Shown here one piece after another: positions 17,792-25,747 of a DNA stretch of 64,000 nt (within the stretch, counting starts at the first letter, position 1; each line of letters opens with the position of its first letter). A model generated the notes under the pieces. That model saw only the letters and a program-made list of their open reading frames with translations, did not search any database and was not told the origin of the DNA. Source of the stretch: Frateuria_A sp049727805 (GTDB taxonomy: Bacteria; Pseudomonadota; Gammaproteobacteria; Xanthomonadales; Rhodanobacteraceae); contig NZ_JBCNYA010000015.1 in the NCBI RefSeq assembly GCF_049727805.1, forward strand, positions 30,251 through 94,250, in the 5' to 3' direction. Both the position numbers and the translations under genes were made by a program.

Positions 17792-18469
17792 TCAGGCGGC
17801 TCGCGCCCGGCGGCGCTGCGCCAGCCAGCCGCCGCCGCAGATGAGTGCAATGAGCAGCGCATCCAGCGCGTAGCCGCACCACGGGCGTGGCTCGAACCAT
17901 CCGCTCAGCAGATGATCATGGGCAATCATGCGGCCGGCCGTCCACGCGATGGCGCCTGCGCCAATGTAGACGATGACCGGGAAGCGCTCGATCAGCTTGA
18001 GGATCAGCGTCGAGCCCCACACCACCAGCGGCACGCTGATCAGCAGGCCGAGCACCACCAGTCCCAGGTGGCCCTTGGATGCGCCGGCGATCGCCAGCAC
18101 GTTGTCCAGCCCCATCAGCGCGTCGGCCACCACGATGGTGCGCAGCGCCGCCCAGAAACTGTTGGCGGCATCCACCTCGTGCCCGCCTTCTTCGCCCGGC
18201 TTGATCAGCTTCCACGCGATCGGCAGCAGCAGCAGGCCGCCGGCCAGCATCAGGCCGGGCAGCTTGAGCAGGTAGACCACGATCGCGGTCAGCGCCACGC
18301 GCACGGCCACGGCGCCGAAGGTGCCCCAGAAAACGGCCTTCCTCTGCAACGTCTTGGGTAGGTTGCGTGCGGCCAGCGCGATCACGATCGCGTTGTCGCC
18401 GGCGAGCACGAGGTCGAGCAGGATGATGGCCAGGAGGCCGGAGAAGAAGTCGGTGCCGCTGAGTTCCAT
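17792..18469 (-). CDS. TerC/Alx-YjbE family membrane protein, probable Mn2+ exporter
   Basis: 225 residues from the ATG at 18469 (MELSGTDF); an earlier in-frame start is unsupported. Around seven hydrophobic segments carry the TerC hallmarks LDLVLAGDNAIVIALA near residue 15-30 and VADALMGLDNVLAIAG near 115-130, whose acidic residues are the proposed metal site. Members of this family under a yybP-ykoY leader export manganese, and just such a leader lies upstream, so Mn2+ efflux is the best assignment. The gene is antisense to the prp block and converges with the barrel gene. Confidence 0.9.
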   Translation of the reverse strand: MELSGTDFFSGLLAIILLDLVLAGDNAIVIALAARNLPKTLQRKAVFWGTFGAVAVRVALTAIVVYLLKLPGLMLAGGLLLLPIAWKLIKPGEEGGHEVDAANSFWAALRTIVVADALMGLDNVLAIAGASKGHLGLVVLGLLISVPLVVWGSTLILKLIERFPVIVYIGAGAIAWTAGRMIAHDHLLSGWFEPRPWCGYALDALLIALICGGGWLAQRRRARAA

Positions 18470-18531
18470 CGATGGGATGTCCGCGCGTGACTCGTGGCGA
18501 TGACGAAGGACACGCGCAAAGGCCCGTCGCC

Positions 18532-18651
18532 ACCGCAAAAGTCTCGTTCGCGAAAGGAACTCGCCGGGGTGACCGGGGCACGAAACGCGCCCGTGATGAC
18601 GACCACCGCACGGAGCCGTGACGGCTCCGGAACTACTCCCCTTTGGGTGTG
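18532..18651 (-). ncRNA. yybP-ykoY manganese riboswitch
   Basis: Reading the minus strand, the leader of the TerC gene begins CCAAAGGGGAGTAG (core at 18633-18641), the conserved 5' half of the Mn2+ aptamer, and ends with CGAGACTTTTGCGG (GAGAC at 18541-18545), the conserved 3' half whose CTTTT can pair with AAAG to form P1. Between them lie a CCGGAGCCG-tCA-CGGCTCC stem and a GTCATCACGGGC segment, as in the family consensus. Family knowledge: Mn2+ binding raises expression of the downstream exporter. About 60 bases between aptamer and ATG could hold the expression platform. Confidence 0.88.
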
Positions 18652-18654
18652 GCG

Positions 18655-18683
18655 ATTGTCGGGGCGGCGCCGGTGACGGTCAA
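18655..18683 (-). promoter_or_regulatory. Sigma-70-type promoter of the riboswitch-terC transcript
   Basis: Minus-strand TTGACC (18678-18683) and GACAAT (18655-18660) have a 17-base spacer. The predicted start falls at the first bases of the Mn2+ aptamer, as expected. Confidence 0.7.
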
Positions 18684-18784
18684 GCGCTCGTCGGCCGCGG
18701 ACGCGGCGGCTGCAAGGGTGGCCGATGCGGCAGTCGTGCGGATGGCCGGATACAATGGCGGTTTTTCCCGCCGCGAGAAGCCCC

Positions 18785-20236
18785 ATGAGTGCCCACGACA
18801 TCCGCTCCGCCGTCCGCCCCGATCCCGACCAGCCGATGGTCGACGTCGCCAACTACGTGGCCGACTATCGGATCGAGTCCAAGGAGGCCTACGACACCGC
18901 GCGTTACATGCTGCTGGATTCGCTGGGCACGGCGATGCTGGCGATGAAGTTCCCGGAGTGCGTCAAGCACCTGGGGCCGCTGGTGCCGGGCGCCGACCTG
19001 CCGGGCGGCACCCGCGTGCCGGGCACCAGCCATGAACTCGATCCGGTGCAGGGTGCTTTCGCCATCGGCACGCAGATCCGCTGGCTCGACTTCAACGACA
19101 CCTGGCTCGCGGCCGAGTGGGGCCATCCGTCGGACAACCTGGGCGCCATCCTGTCGGTGGCCGATTACCTCAGCCGCAAGGCGGAACGCGAGGGCGGCCA
19201 GCCGTTCACCGTGCGCGACGTGCTCGGCTACGCCATCAAGGCGCACGAGATCCAGGGCTGCTACGCGCTCAAGAACAGCTTCAACCGCGTCGGCCAGGAC
19301 CACGTGATCCTGGTGCGCCTGGCCTCGACCGCGGTCGCCACCGCGATGCTCGGCGGCAGCAAGGAGCAGATCACCACCGCCGTGTCGCACAGCTGGATCG
19401 ACAACGGCGCGCTGCGTACCTACCGCCACGCGCCCAACACCGGGCCGCGCAAGAGCTGGGCCGCGGGCGACGCCTGCCGCCGTGCGGTGACCCATGCGAT
19501 CAATGCGGTGTACCGCGGCGTGGTGGGCTACCCGTCGGCGCTCAGCGCCAAGACCTGGGGTTACTACGACGTCGCCTTCAAGGGCAATGCGTTCGAGTTC
19601 GAGCGCCCCTTCGGCAGCTACGTGATGGAGAACGTGCTGTTCAAGATCAGCTTCCCGGCCGAGTTCCATGCGCAGACCGCCGTCGAATGCGCCATGCAGC
19701 TGCACGCGCAGGTGGCCGGCAGGATCGACCAGATCGAGAAGGTGGTGATCGAGACGCAGGAAGCGGGCGTGCGCATCATCGACAAGACTGGCCCGCTGGC
19801 CAATTACGCCGATCGCGACCACTGCATCCAGTACATGGTGGCGGTGCCGTTGATCTTCGGCCGGCTTACCGCCGAGGACTACAACGACGACGTCGCCGCG
19901 GACACGCGCATCGATGCCTTGCGCGCGAAGATGGAAGTCCGCGAGAACCCGCAGTTCACCAAGGATTACTTCGATCCGGACAAGCGCTACATCGGCAATT
20001 CGGTGCAGGTGTTCTTCAAGGACGGATCGTCCACCGAGAAGGTCTCGATCGATTACCCGATCGGTCACCGCAAGCGCCGCGCCGAGGGCATCCCGGTGTT
20101 GCTCAGGAAGTTCGAGGCGGCCCTGCGCGGCCACCTGCCGGCACACCGCGTCAAGGCCATCCTGGAGGCCACGGCCGACGCGGCGACGCTCGACGCGATG
20201 CCGATCCAGCGCTTCCTCGGTCTTTTCACGCTTTGA
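18785..20236 (+). CDS. prpD: 2-Methylcitrate dehydratase
   Basis: 483 residues, exactly the enterobacterial PrpD length, from the ATG at 18785 (MSAHDIR); an upstream in-frame ATG at 18725 lacks family similarity. MmgE/PrpD blocks are clear: DSLGTAM near 40, DFNDTWL-EWGHPSDN near 103-120, a KSWAAGDA stretch near 225 and IDYPIGHRKRR near 425. It dehydrates 2-methylcitrate in the methylcitrate cycle. It belongs functionally with prpB and prpC but is separated from them by two unrelated genes, one reversed. TACAAT at 18751-18756 may be its -10, so it can be transcribed on its own. Confidence 0.96.
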   Translation: MSAHDIRSAVRPDPDQPMVDVANYVADYRIESKEAYDTARYMLLDSLGTAMLAMKFPECVKHLGPLVPGADLPGGTRVPGTSHELDPVQGAFAIGTQIRWLDFNDTWLAAEWGHPSDNLGAILSVADYLSRKAEREGGQPFTVRDVLGYAIKAHEIQGCYALKNSFNRVGQDHVILVRLASTAVATAMLGGSKEQITTAVSHSWIDNGALRTYRHAPNTGPRKSWAAGDACRRAVTHAINAVYRGVVGYPSALSAKTWGYYDVAFKGNAFEFERPFGSYVMENVLFKISFPAEFHAQTAVECAMQLHAQVAGRIDQIEKVVIETQEAGVRIIDKTGPLANYADRDHCIQYMVAVPLIFGRLTAEDYNDDVAADTRIDALRAKMEVRENPQFTKDYFDPDKRYIGNSVQVFFKDGSSTEKVSIDYPIGHRKRRAEGIPVLLRKFEAALRGHLPAHRVKAILEATADAATLDAMPIQRFLGLFTL

Positions 20237-20298
20237 GGACAGTTAGCGCTATTGCCGGTCCGGCTGAATCAGCCAGACATCTGTAATGCGTTCCACAG

Positions 20299-20328
20299 AA
20301 AGCCCGGCCGCTGCGGCCGGGGCTTTCT
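20299..20328 (+). terminator. Terminator of prpD
   Basis: AAAGCC-CGGCCG, loop CTG, CGGCCG-GGCTTT: a strong stem with one bulge followed by a short TCT tail. The A-rich 5' side means it could also work in reverse, but nothing on that strand needs it. Confidence 0.75.
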
Positions 20329-20414
20329 CATTTTCACGCCATATCCACGCCACACAGGCGGCAATGGATAAAGGGCTTTGCTGAACAAGTCCTCACCAGG
20401 GAACCTACGCGGGC

Positions 20415-20442
20415 GTGAACGGCTTAACGGTTTTGCTACAAT
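20415..20442 (+). promoter_or_regulatory. Candidate promoter of the OmpA-type gene
   Basis: TACAAT at 20437-20442 is a good -10. The best -35 is weak, GTGAAC at 20415-20420 with a 16-base spacer. It implies a leader of roughly 120 bases. Confidence 0.4.
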
Positions 20443-20571
20443 CCGTGCCGCTTGCCCGTAGGGACAGAAGCGAGGGGGCGGCTCAAGCTTCCAGAAAGTC
20501 AAAGTGAGTTTGACGCGCGGTCCGTATGAGGTGAAACGGCTGCGAACACCAATAAATGAAGGAGACACCTG

Positions 20572-21717
20572 ATGAAACGTAAGGGCTTGTATTTTCTTAT
20601 TGCCTTGGCCCTGGGCGGCGTAGGTGCCGTTCACGCGCAGGACAATACTGCCGATGCCGCCGGTGCCGCCGCCGCCACGTCCAGCACGGGCGATTATGAC
20701 GGCCGTTGGTATATCGCCCCCACCCTTGGCGGTTACTACAACGACACCGATCGCAACACCAACAGCCGCCAGTTCTATTACGGCCTGGGCGTTGGTCGTT
20801 TCGTCGCTCCGAACGCCTCCATCGACCTGTTCTTCGACCGCACCAAGCGCAACCGTGATACCGCGGTGGGCGGCGGCAACTGGGCGAACAACAACGTCGG
20901 CGTCGCCGCGCGCTTTTACGCTGGCGACTGGAATGCCTGGCGTCCGTACGTGCTCGCCGGCGTGATGGGCAGCTACCACCTGAACTCGGGCGACCATGGC
21001 TGGTCGCCGGCCGCCGAACTGGGCGTGGGCGTGTCCAAGACCGTCGCCGAGAGCTCGGACATCCGCATCGAGACCGGCTACCGCTATGACTTCGACGACA
21101 AGAGCCAGCCTGCGGAAGACGGCTACGGCGACTGGTTCCTGGGCTTCAGCATCGTGTCGCGTTTCGGTGAGCCTGCCGCTGCCCCGCAGCCGGCCGCCGC
21201 TCCGCCGCCGGCTCCGGTCAACGACTGCTCCACCCAGGACGCCGACAACGACGGCGTGAACGACTGCGACGACAAGTGCCCGGCCACTGCCGCCGGCACC
21301 ATCGTCGGTCCGGATGGCTGCCCGCAGAAGGTCGTGATCGACCTGCGCGGCGTGAACTTCAAGTTCGATTATCCGAAGAAGGGCCACGTCGACGCCAGCG
21401 AGATCAGCAAGTCGCTGGCCGAGCCGAGCTCCGACTCGGTGGCGATCCTCGACCAGGCCGTCGACACCCTGCAGCGTTATCCGCAGGTGCACGTGACCGT
21501 CGCCGGCTACACCGACTCGGTGGGCACCGACGCCTACAACCAGTCGCTGTCCGAGCGTCGCGCTAAGATCGTGTACGACTACCTGACCTCGCATGGCATC
21601 GATGCCAGCCGCCTGGAAGGCCCGATCGGCCATGGTGAGGCCGACCCGATCGACAGCAACGACACCGACTCGGGCCGCGCGCGCAACCGCCGCACGGAAC
21701 TGCAGGTCCAGCAGTAA
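20572..21717 (+). CDS. OmpA-family outer-membrane protein
   Basis: 381 residues with a signal peptide ending VHAQ. Residues about 40-200 form an OmpA-type eight-strand barrel ending in a phenylalanine-rich strand (FSIVSRF). A proline/alanine linker near 205-220 is followed by a calcium-binding thrombospondin-3-like repeat DADNDGVNDCDDKCP, then a C-terminal OmpA peptidoglycan-binding domain with GYTDSVGTDAYN, LSERRA and GRARNRR, which include the conserved Asp and Arg that bind diaminopimelate. It links outer membrane and cell wall. GAAGGAG precedes the ATG; a UUCG-loop terminator follows. Confidence 0.95.
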   Translation: MKRKGLYFLIALALGGVGAVHAQDNTADAAGAAAATSSTGDYDGRWYIAPTLGGYYNDTDRNTNSRQFYYGLGVGRFVAPNASIDLFFDRTKRNRDTAVGGGNWANNNVGVAARFYAGDWNAWRPYVLAGVMGSYHLNSGDHGWSPAAELGVGVSKTVAESSDIRIETGYRYDFDDKSQPAEDGYGDWFLGFSIVSRFGEPAAAPQPAAAPPPAPVNDCSTQDADNDGVNDCDDKCPATAAGTIVGPDGCPQKVVIDLRGVNFKFDYPKKGHVDASEISKSLAEPSSDSVAILDQAVDTLQRYPQVHVTVAGYTDSVGTDAYNQSLSERRAKIVYDYLTSHGIDASRLEGPIGHGEADPIDSNDTDSGRARNRRTELQVQQ

Positions 21718-21738
21718 CAGGACTGCACACGCAACAGG

Positions 21739-21764
21739 AAAAGCCCGGCTTCGGCCGGGCTTTT
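21739..21764 (+). terminator. Terminator of the OmpA-type gene
   Basis: An 11-base perfect stem AAAAGCCCGGC with its complement closes on a TTCG tetraloop and is followed by CTTTTG. It lies 21 bases after the stop. Confidence 0.93.
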
Positions 21765-21871
21765 CTTTTGCCTCGCCTGCAGGTTGCCGGTCGCCTGCGA
21801 ATGCCGCCTGCGCCGGGCATGAAGCCATCATCCTTGCGACCGCTCCCGCGGCGCCGATACGCTTGCCCCGG

Positions 21872-22624
21872 ATGTCCCGCATTCCACGCCCACCCCTATC
21901 AGCCGGTGTCCCACGCCACGGATTGGCGCGCGTGCTGTCGAAGCAGGGCGTCTGTTCGCGCAGCGAGGCCGAACGATGGATCCGCGCAGGCAGGGTCGCC
22001 CTGGAAGGAAGGGTGGTGCGCGATCCGCAGCATCCCGTGCGCGCAGGGCAGGGCGGCATCACCGTCGACGGCCAGCCACTCGGCGTTGCGCAATCGTTCT
22101 ATGTGATGTTCAACAAGCCGCGCGGCCTGGTGGTCAGCGCGGCGGACGAGCATGGCCGCGCCACCGTTTACGATGCGCTTGCCGCCGCCGGGCTGCCCTG
22201 GCTCGGTCCGGTCGGCCGGCTGGACAAGGCCAGCGAGGGCCTGCTGCTGTTGAGCAACGACACCCTTTGGGCTGCCGGCATCACCGATCCCGCCATGCAC
22301 TGCGACAAGACCTACCACGTGCAGGTCGATTGCATTCCGGAAGAGGCGTTGCTGGAGCGGTTGCGCGCGGGCGTGATCGACCAGGGCGAGCGGCTCGCCG
22401 CGCGCCGGGTCGTTCCGCTGCGCGCCGGCGGGAAGAACGCCTGGCTGGAGATCGTGCTGGACGAGGGGCGCAACCGGCACATTCGTCGCCTGCTCGCTGC
22501 CCACGGAATTGGCGTGCTGCGGCTGGTCCGCGTGGCGATCGGCCCGCTTGTGCTGGGAGACCTGCCCAAGGGGCAGTGGCGGCACCTGACGGAAGACGAG
22601 GTCGTCGCGCTCAGGCGACGCTGA
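21872..22624 (+). CDS. RsuA-family rRNA pseudouridine synthase
   Basis: 250 residues from the ATG at 21872. An earlier start at 21593 would overlap the OmpA gene and its terminator and is rejected. An N-terminal S4 RNA-binding domain (about 15-65: ARVLSKQGVCSRSEAERWI) is followed by the synthase domain, with catalytic aspartate D118 in GRLDKASEGLLLLSND and a late GRNRHIRR block. The RsuA branch includes RluB, RluE, RluF and RsuA; I cannot choose the target uridine by eye. Its 3' end overlaps the convergent LysR gene by 14 bases. Confidence 0.9.
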   Translation: MSRIPRPPLSAGVPRHGLARVLSKQGVCSRSEAERWIRAGRVALEGRVVRDPQHPVRAGQGGITVDGQPLGVAQSFYVMFNKPRGLVVSAADEHGRATVYDALAAAGLPWLGPVGRLDKASEGLLLLSNDTLWAAGITDPAMHCDKTYHVQVDCIPEEALLERLRAGVIDQGERLAARRVVPLRAGGKNAWLEIVLDEGRNRHIRRLLAAHGIGVLRLVRVAIGPLVLGDLPKGQWRHLTEDEVVALRRR

Positions 22625-23498
22625 GCGCCATGCCCTCACGCGTCCGCAGCAGATGCAGCAGCGTTTCCGCAGCGGATGGCAGCGTGACCGCCGGGTCGCG
22701 CACGGCGTAGATGGCATTGGAGCAACGCCGTCCCGGCCAGCGCAGCAGGGCGAGCTTGGCGTCGGCGACGGCTGCCGCGGCGCAGTCTGCCGGCACGATC
22801 GACAGCCCCCGCCCATCCGCCACCCATTCGAGCACTTCTTCCAGTTCCTCGAAGTGCGCCGTGCATCGCAGGATGGGCGTGGCCGTGCCGCTTACCTGTG
22901 CGAACCAGGTGGCGAACACGTAGTCGCTCTCGTCGTAGGTGACGAAGGATTGCGCGGGCAGTTGCTCCAGCGGGGAGGGATTCACGCCGGCGGGCGCGAC
23001 AAGGACCAGTTCCTCCTCGGTAATGACCTCGCACGCGAGCGACCCGGACGGCTGCGGGCAATGCACGAAGCCAAGGTCCGCGGTGCCGTCCGCGACGCTG
23101 CGCATTACTTGCGGAGCCGCCGGGTAATGCATGCGCAGCGCCACCTCCGCGAGCGGGCCGTCACGGAACATCGGAAGCAGCACGTAGCGGCCGAAGCCGC
23201 TGACGGCGGCGATGCGCAGCAGCGTGTCTCTGTCTGCCGGATCGTCCAGTTCATCGAGCACACGCGACCAGTCGCGATGCATGTCGCGGCAGAAGTCGAG
23301 CAATCGCTTGCCGCGTGCATTGGGCACGAGGCGGCCCACACCACGGTCGAACAAGGTCGTGCCGAGGCGTTCCTCCAGCCGCTTGAGCTGGTAGCTCACC
23401 GCCTGCTCGGTGCGGTGCATGACCGCGGCGGCCGCGCGCAGGCTGCCCGTCTCGCAGACGGCGCGGAAAGCGGGAAGGTAGCGCAGTTCCAGGTTCAC
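22611..23498 (-). CDS. LysR-family transcriptional regulator
   Basis: 295 residues, typical length. The N-terminal helix-turn-helix is clear: YLPAFRAVCETGSLRAAAAVMHRTEQAVSY, then LKRLEERLGTTLF at about 5-55. The C-terminal co-inducer domain starts near 90. It is divergent from a gene for an exported protein of unknown role, separated by 105 bases, the classic LysR arrangement in which the regulator controls its neighbour. The ligand is unknown. Its end overlaps the pseudouridine synthase gene by 14 bases tail to tail. Confidence 0.92.
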   Translation of the reverse strand: MNLELRYLPAFRAVCETGSLRAAAAVMHRTEQAVSYQLKRLEERLGTTLFDRGVGRLVPNARGKRLLDFCRDMHRDWSRVLDELDDPADRDTLLRIAAVSGFGRYVLLPMFRDGPLAEVALRMHYPAAPQVMRSVADGTADLGFVHCPQPSGSLACEVITEEELVLVAPAGVNPSPLEQLPAQSFVTYDESDYVFATWFAQVSGTATPILRCTAHFEELEEVLEWVADGRGLSIVPADCAAAAVADAKLALLRWPGRRCSNAIYAVRDPAVTLPSAAETLLHLLRTREGMALSVA

Positions 23499-23515
23499 GA
23501 CGTCGCCTCAAAACG

Positions 23516-23535
23516 TTTTTCGCGGGCGTCAAAAA
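23516..23535. promoter_or_regulatory. Candidate LysR operator
   Basis: A TTTTT at 23516-23520 and AAAAA at 23531-23535 flank ten bases in the 105-base divergent gap. LysR sites usually follow T-N11-A within a dyad, which this A/T-rich dyad fits loosely in otherwise GC-rich DNA. No protein data support it. Confidence 0.35.
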
Positions 23536-23603
23536 GATTCGCATGGCCGCCGGTGAGGGACAAGCCGACACTGCAGCCATCATGCTTTTCAACGGAGCTT
23601 GCC

Positions 23604-24356
23604 ATGCCGATTCGCCATTCCGTTCGACGGGGACTGCTGGCCCTGGCGCTGTTGTCCGCCGCCTCTTCGCTTGCCGCCAAGGAGGGAGGCGCGGCGCACT
23701 TCTATTTCTACCGCCCCATGGCCGGCATGCAGCAGGCTTTCGAACAGGGTTACCGCCGGCACCTGGATTGGCATCGGCAGCATCGCGATCCACTCGTCTG
23801 GTACGGCTGGACCATTGTCGATGGACCCCGTGCCGGCCAGTTCGTGGACGCCAGCGTGGGACGGCCCTTCGCCGCGTTCGACCACCGGGTGGATCCGGCT
23901 GGCGACGCGACCGATGCGGAGGCGAACGTACTGCCGCTTGCCACTCCGCTGGCGCGGCCCACCTACGCGCTGCTGCCCGGACTGGGCACCGGCACGCCGC
24001 TGGAGCAGGGCACGCCAGCCGCGACGGTCCAGGTAACCGTGTTCCACCTGCGCCCCGGAGCCGAGGCGCGCTTCGAACGCGCGGTGCGCGCGACGCGCCA
24101 CCCACTGGCATCGTCGCCCGGCGCGCCGGTGCACACCTGGTACCGGCTGGTTGCCGGCGGCGAGACCCCGCAATACATGTTGATGGTTTCGCGCGAGGAC
24201 TGGGCCAGCTTCGATCGCTTCGACCTCGACGTTGCCGGCTTGCTGGCGGGCAACGATGCCGCGCTGGCGGACTATGCCTCGGCCGTGCGCTCGGCGGAGA
24301 CCGAAACGTGGCGCTATCGCCCCGAACTGAGCCTGTTCCCTCCAGGGAACAAATGA
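23604..24356 (+). CDS. Exported protein with two ferredoxin-like (dimeric alpha/beta-barrel-like) repeats, unknown function
   Basis: 250 residues from the ATG at 23604 with GGAG eight bases upstream. A signal peptide of about 24 residues ends SLAAK. The rest looks like two tandem copies of a small alpha+beta unit: HFYFYRPMAGMQQAFEQGY...WYGWTIVDG...FVDAS at about 30-90 and VTVFHLRPGAEARFERAV...TWYRLVAGG...YMLMVS at about 150-205. Each copy has strand, helix, W-Y strand and edge strand in the order seen in antibiotic-biosynthesis-monooxygenase-like domains. That reading is inference; no catalytic residue can be named. Regulation by the divergent LysR protein is likely. Confidence 0.72.
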   Translation: MPIRHSVRRGLLALALLSAASSLAAKEGGAAHFYFYRPMAGMQQAFEQGYRRHLDWHRQHRDPLVWYGWTIVDGPRAGQFVDASVGRPFAAFDHRVDPAGDATDAEANVLPLATPLARPTYALLPGLGTGTPLEQGTPAATVQVTVFHLRPGAEARFERAVRATRHPLASSPGAPVHTWYRLVAGGETPQYMLMVSREDWASFDRFDLDVAGLLAGNDAALADYASAVRSAETETWRYRPELSLFPPGNK

Positions 24357-24382
24357 GGACGACGTGCCGGGCGTGCGCGCCT

Positions 24383-24410
24383 GGCCCTGCGGCCAAACGG
24401 CGGCAGGGCC
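24383..24410. terminator. Inverted repeat between convergent genes
   Basis: GGCCCTGC at 24383-24390 pairs with GCAGGGCC at 24403-24410 around a 12-base loop. It lies between the stops of the unknown exported protein and kbl but lacks a T-run, so a terminator role is only possible. Confidence 0.4.
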
Positions 24411-24426
24411 GGCGGACGGGGCCTGC

Positions 24427-25623
24427 TCAGCCGATCACGCCAAGCTGCTTGCCGATCTTGGTGAACGCGGCGATCGCGCGGTCCAGGTGCTCGCGGGTAT
24501 GCGCCGCGCTCATCTGCGTGCGGATGCGCGCCTGGCCCTGCGGCACCACCGGATAGAAGAAGCCGGTGACGTAGATACCTTCCTCCAGCAATGCGGCGGC
24601 CATCGCCTGCGCCTTGGGCGCGTCGTAGATCATCACCGGCACGATCGGGTGCACGCCCGGCTTGATGTCGAAACCGGCTTCAGTCATCGCCTTGCGGAAG
24701 TAGGCGGTGTTGTCCTGCACCCGCGTGCGCAGCTCGCCAGCCGAGACCAGCATGTCGACTACCTTGATCGCGGCGGCCACCACATGTGGCGGCAGCGAGT
24801 TGGAGAACAGATAGGGCCGCGAGCGCTGGCGCAGCAGCTCGATCACTTCCTTAGGGCCCGTGGTGAAGCCGCCCAGTGCGCCGCCCAGCGCCTTGCCCAA
24901 CGTCCCGGTGAAGAGGTCGATCTGGTCCATCACGCCATGCACCTCGGCCGAACCGCGGCCGGTGGCGCCGAGGAAGCCGGTCGCGTGGCATTCGTCGATG
25001 TGCACCATCGCGTTGTATTTCTTCGCCAAGGCGGTGATCCGGTCCAGCGGCGCGATGAAGCCGTCCATGGAGAACGAGCCGTCGCTGGTGATCAGCTTGG
25101 TGCGCGCGCCGGCGGCGTCGGCCGCCTGCAACTGCTTTTCCAGGTCCGCCATGTCGCAGTTGGCGTAGCGGAAACGCTTGGCCTTGCACAGGCGGATGCC
25201 GTCGATGATCGAGGCGTGGTTGAGCGCATCGGAAATGATCGCGTCCTCCTCGCCCAGCAGCGGCTCGTACAGGCCGCCGTTGGCGTCGAAGCAGGCGGCG
25301 TAGAGGATGGTGTCCTCGGTGCCGAAGAATGCGGCGATCTTCGCCTCGAGCTGCTTGTGCAGGTCCTGCGTGCCGCAGATGAAGCGCACCGAGGCCATGC
25401 CGAAGCCGTGCGTGTCCAGCGCGTGCTTGGCGGCGGCGATCACGTCCGGGTGGTCGGCCAGCCCCAGGTAGTTGTTGGCGCAGAAGTTGAGCACCTTGCG
25501 GCCGTTGGCCAGCTCGATCTCCGCGGACTGCGGCGAGACGATGATGCGCTCGCCCTTGAACAGGCCCTGCTCGCGGATGGACTCCAGTTCGGCGGCGTAG
25601 CGGTCGCGGGCGGTGTAGGTCAC
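24427..25623 (-). CDS. kbl: Glycine C-acetyltransferase (2-amino-3-ketobutyrate CoA ligase)
   Basis: 398 residues, identical to the E. coli Kbl length, when started at the GTG at 25623 behind GGAGAC; a longer frame upstream is unsupported. Family landmarks run nearly unbroken: NFCANNYLGL near 48, GFGMASVRFICGTQ near 80, the DECHATGF aspartate near 210 and the PLP lysine in TGTLGKALGG near 243. It splits 2-amino-3-ketobutyrate with CoA into glycine and acetyl-CoA, the step after threonine dehydrogenase. It lies 124 bases downstream of tdh, probably in one operon. Confidence 0.97.
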   Translation of the reverse strand: MTYTARDRYAAELESIREQGLFKGERIIVSPQSAEIELANGRKVLNFCANNYLGLADHPDVIAAAKHALDTHGFGMASVRFICGTQDLHKQLEAKIAAFFGTEDTILYAACFDANGGLYEPLLGEEDAIISDALNHASIIDGIRLCKAKRFRYANCDMADLEKQLQAADAAGARTKLITSDGSFSMDGFIAPLDRITALAKKYNAMVHIDECHATGFLGATGRGSAEVHGVMDQIDLFTGTLGKALGGALGGFTTGPKEVIELLRQRSRPYLFSNSLPPHVVAAAIKVVDMLVSAGELRTRVQDNTAYFRKAMTEAGFDIKPGVHPIVPVMIYDAPKAQAMAAALLEEGIYVTGFFYPVVPQGQARIRTQMSAAHTREHLDRAIAAFTKIGKQLGVIG

Positions 25624-25747
25624 GGTGGGTCTCCAGTCTCGAATGCGGCGGCAAGGGCGAAGTGCGCCGGCCCGGACATCACATCCTGGACAGGCGAGAA
25701 CGACATCCGGCAAAAAGGCGGTTGGTGGCGCGGATGGCAGCCCTGGC

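Larger units (their letters stand above)
20237..20571. other. Intergenic region between prpD and the OmpA-type gene
   Basis: 335 bases without a supported gene. It contains a terminator hairpin at 20299-20328, a TACAAT -10-like hexamer at 20437-20442, and an apparently untranslated leader of about 120 bases before the OmpA start with GAAGGAG as ribosome site. The leader has no riboswitch signature that I recognise. Confidence 0.7.

Noticed and set aside
20443..20571. Possible riboswitch in the long OmpA leader
   Set aside because: No conserved motif of a known class was found; long leaders of outer-membrane protein mRNAs are often small-RNA targets instead.
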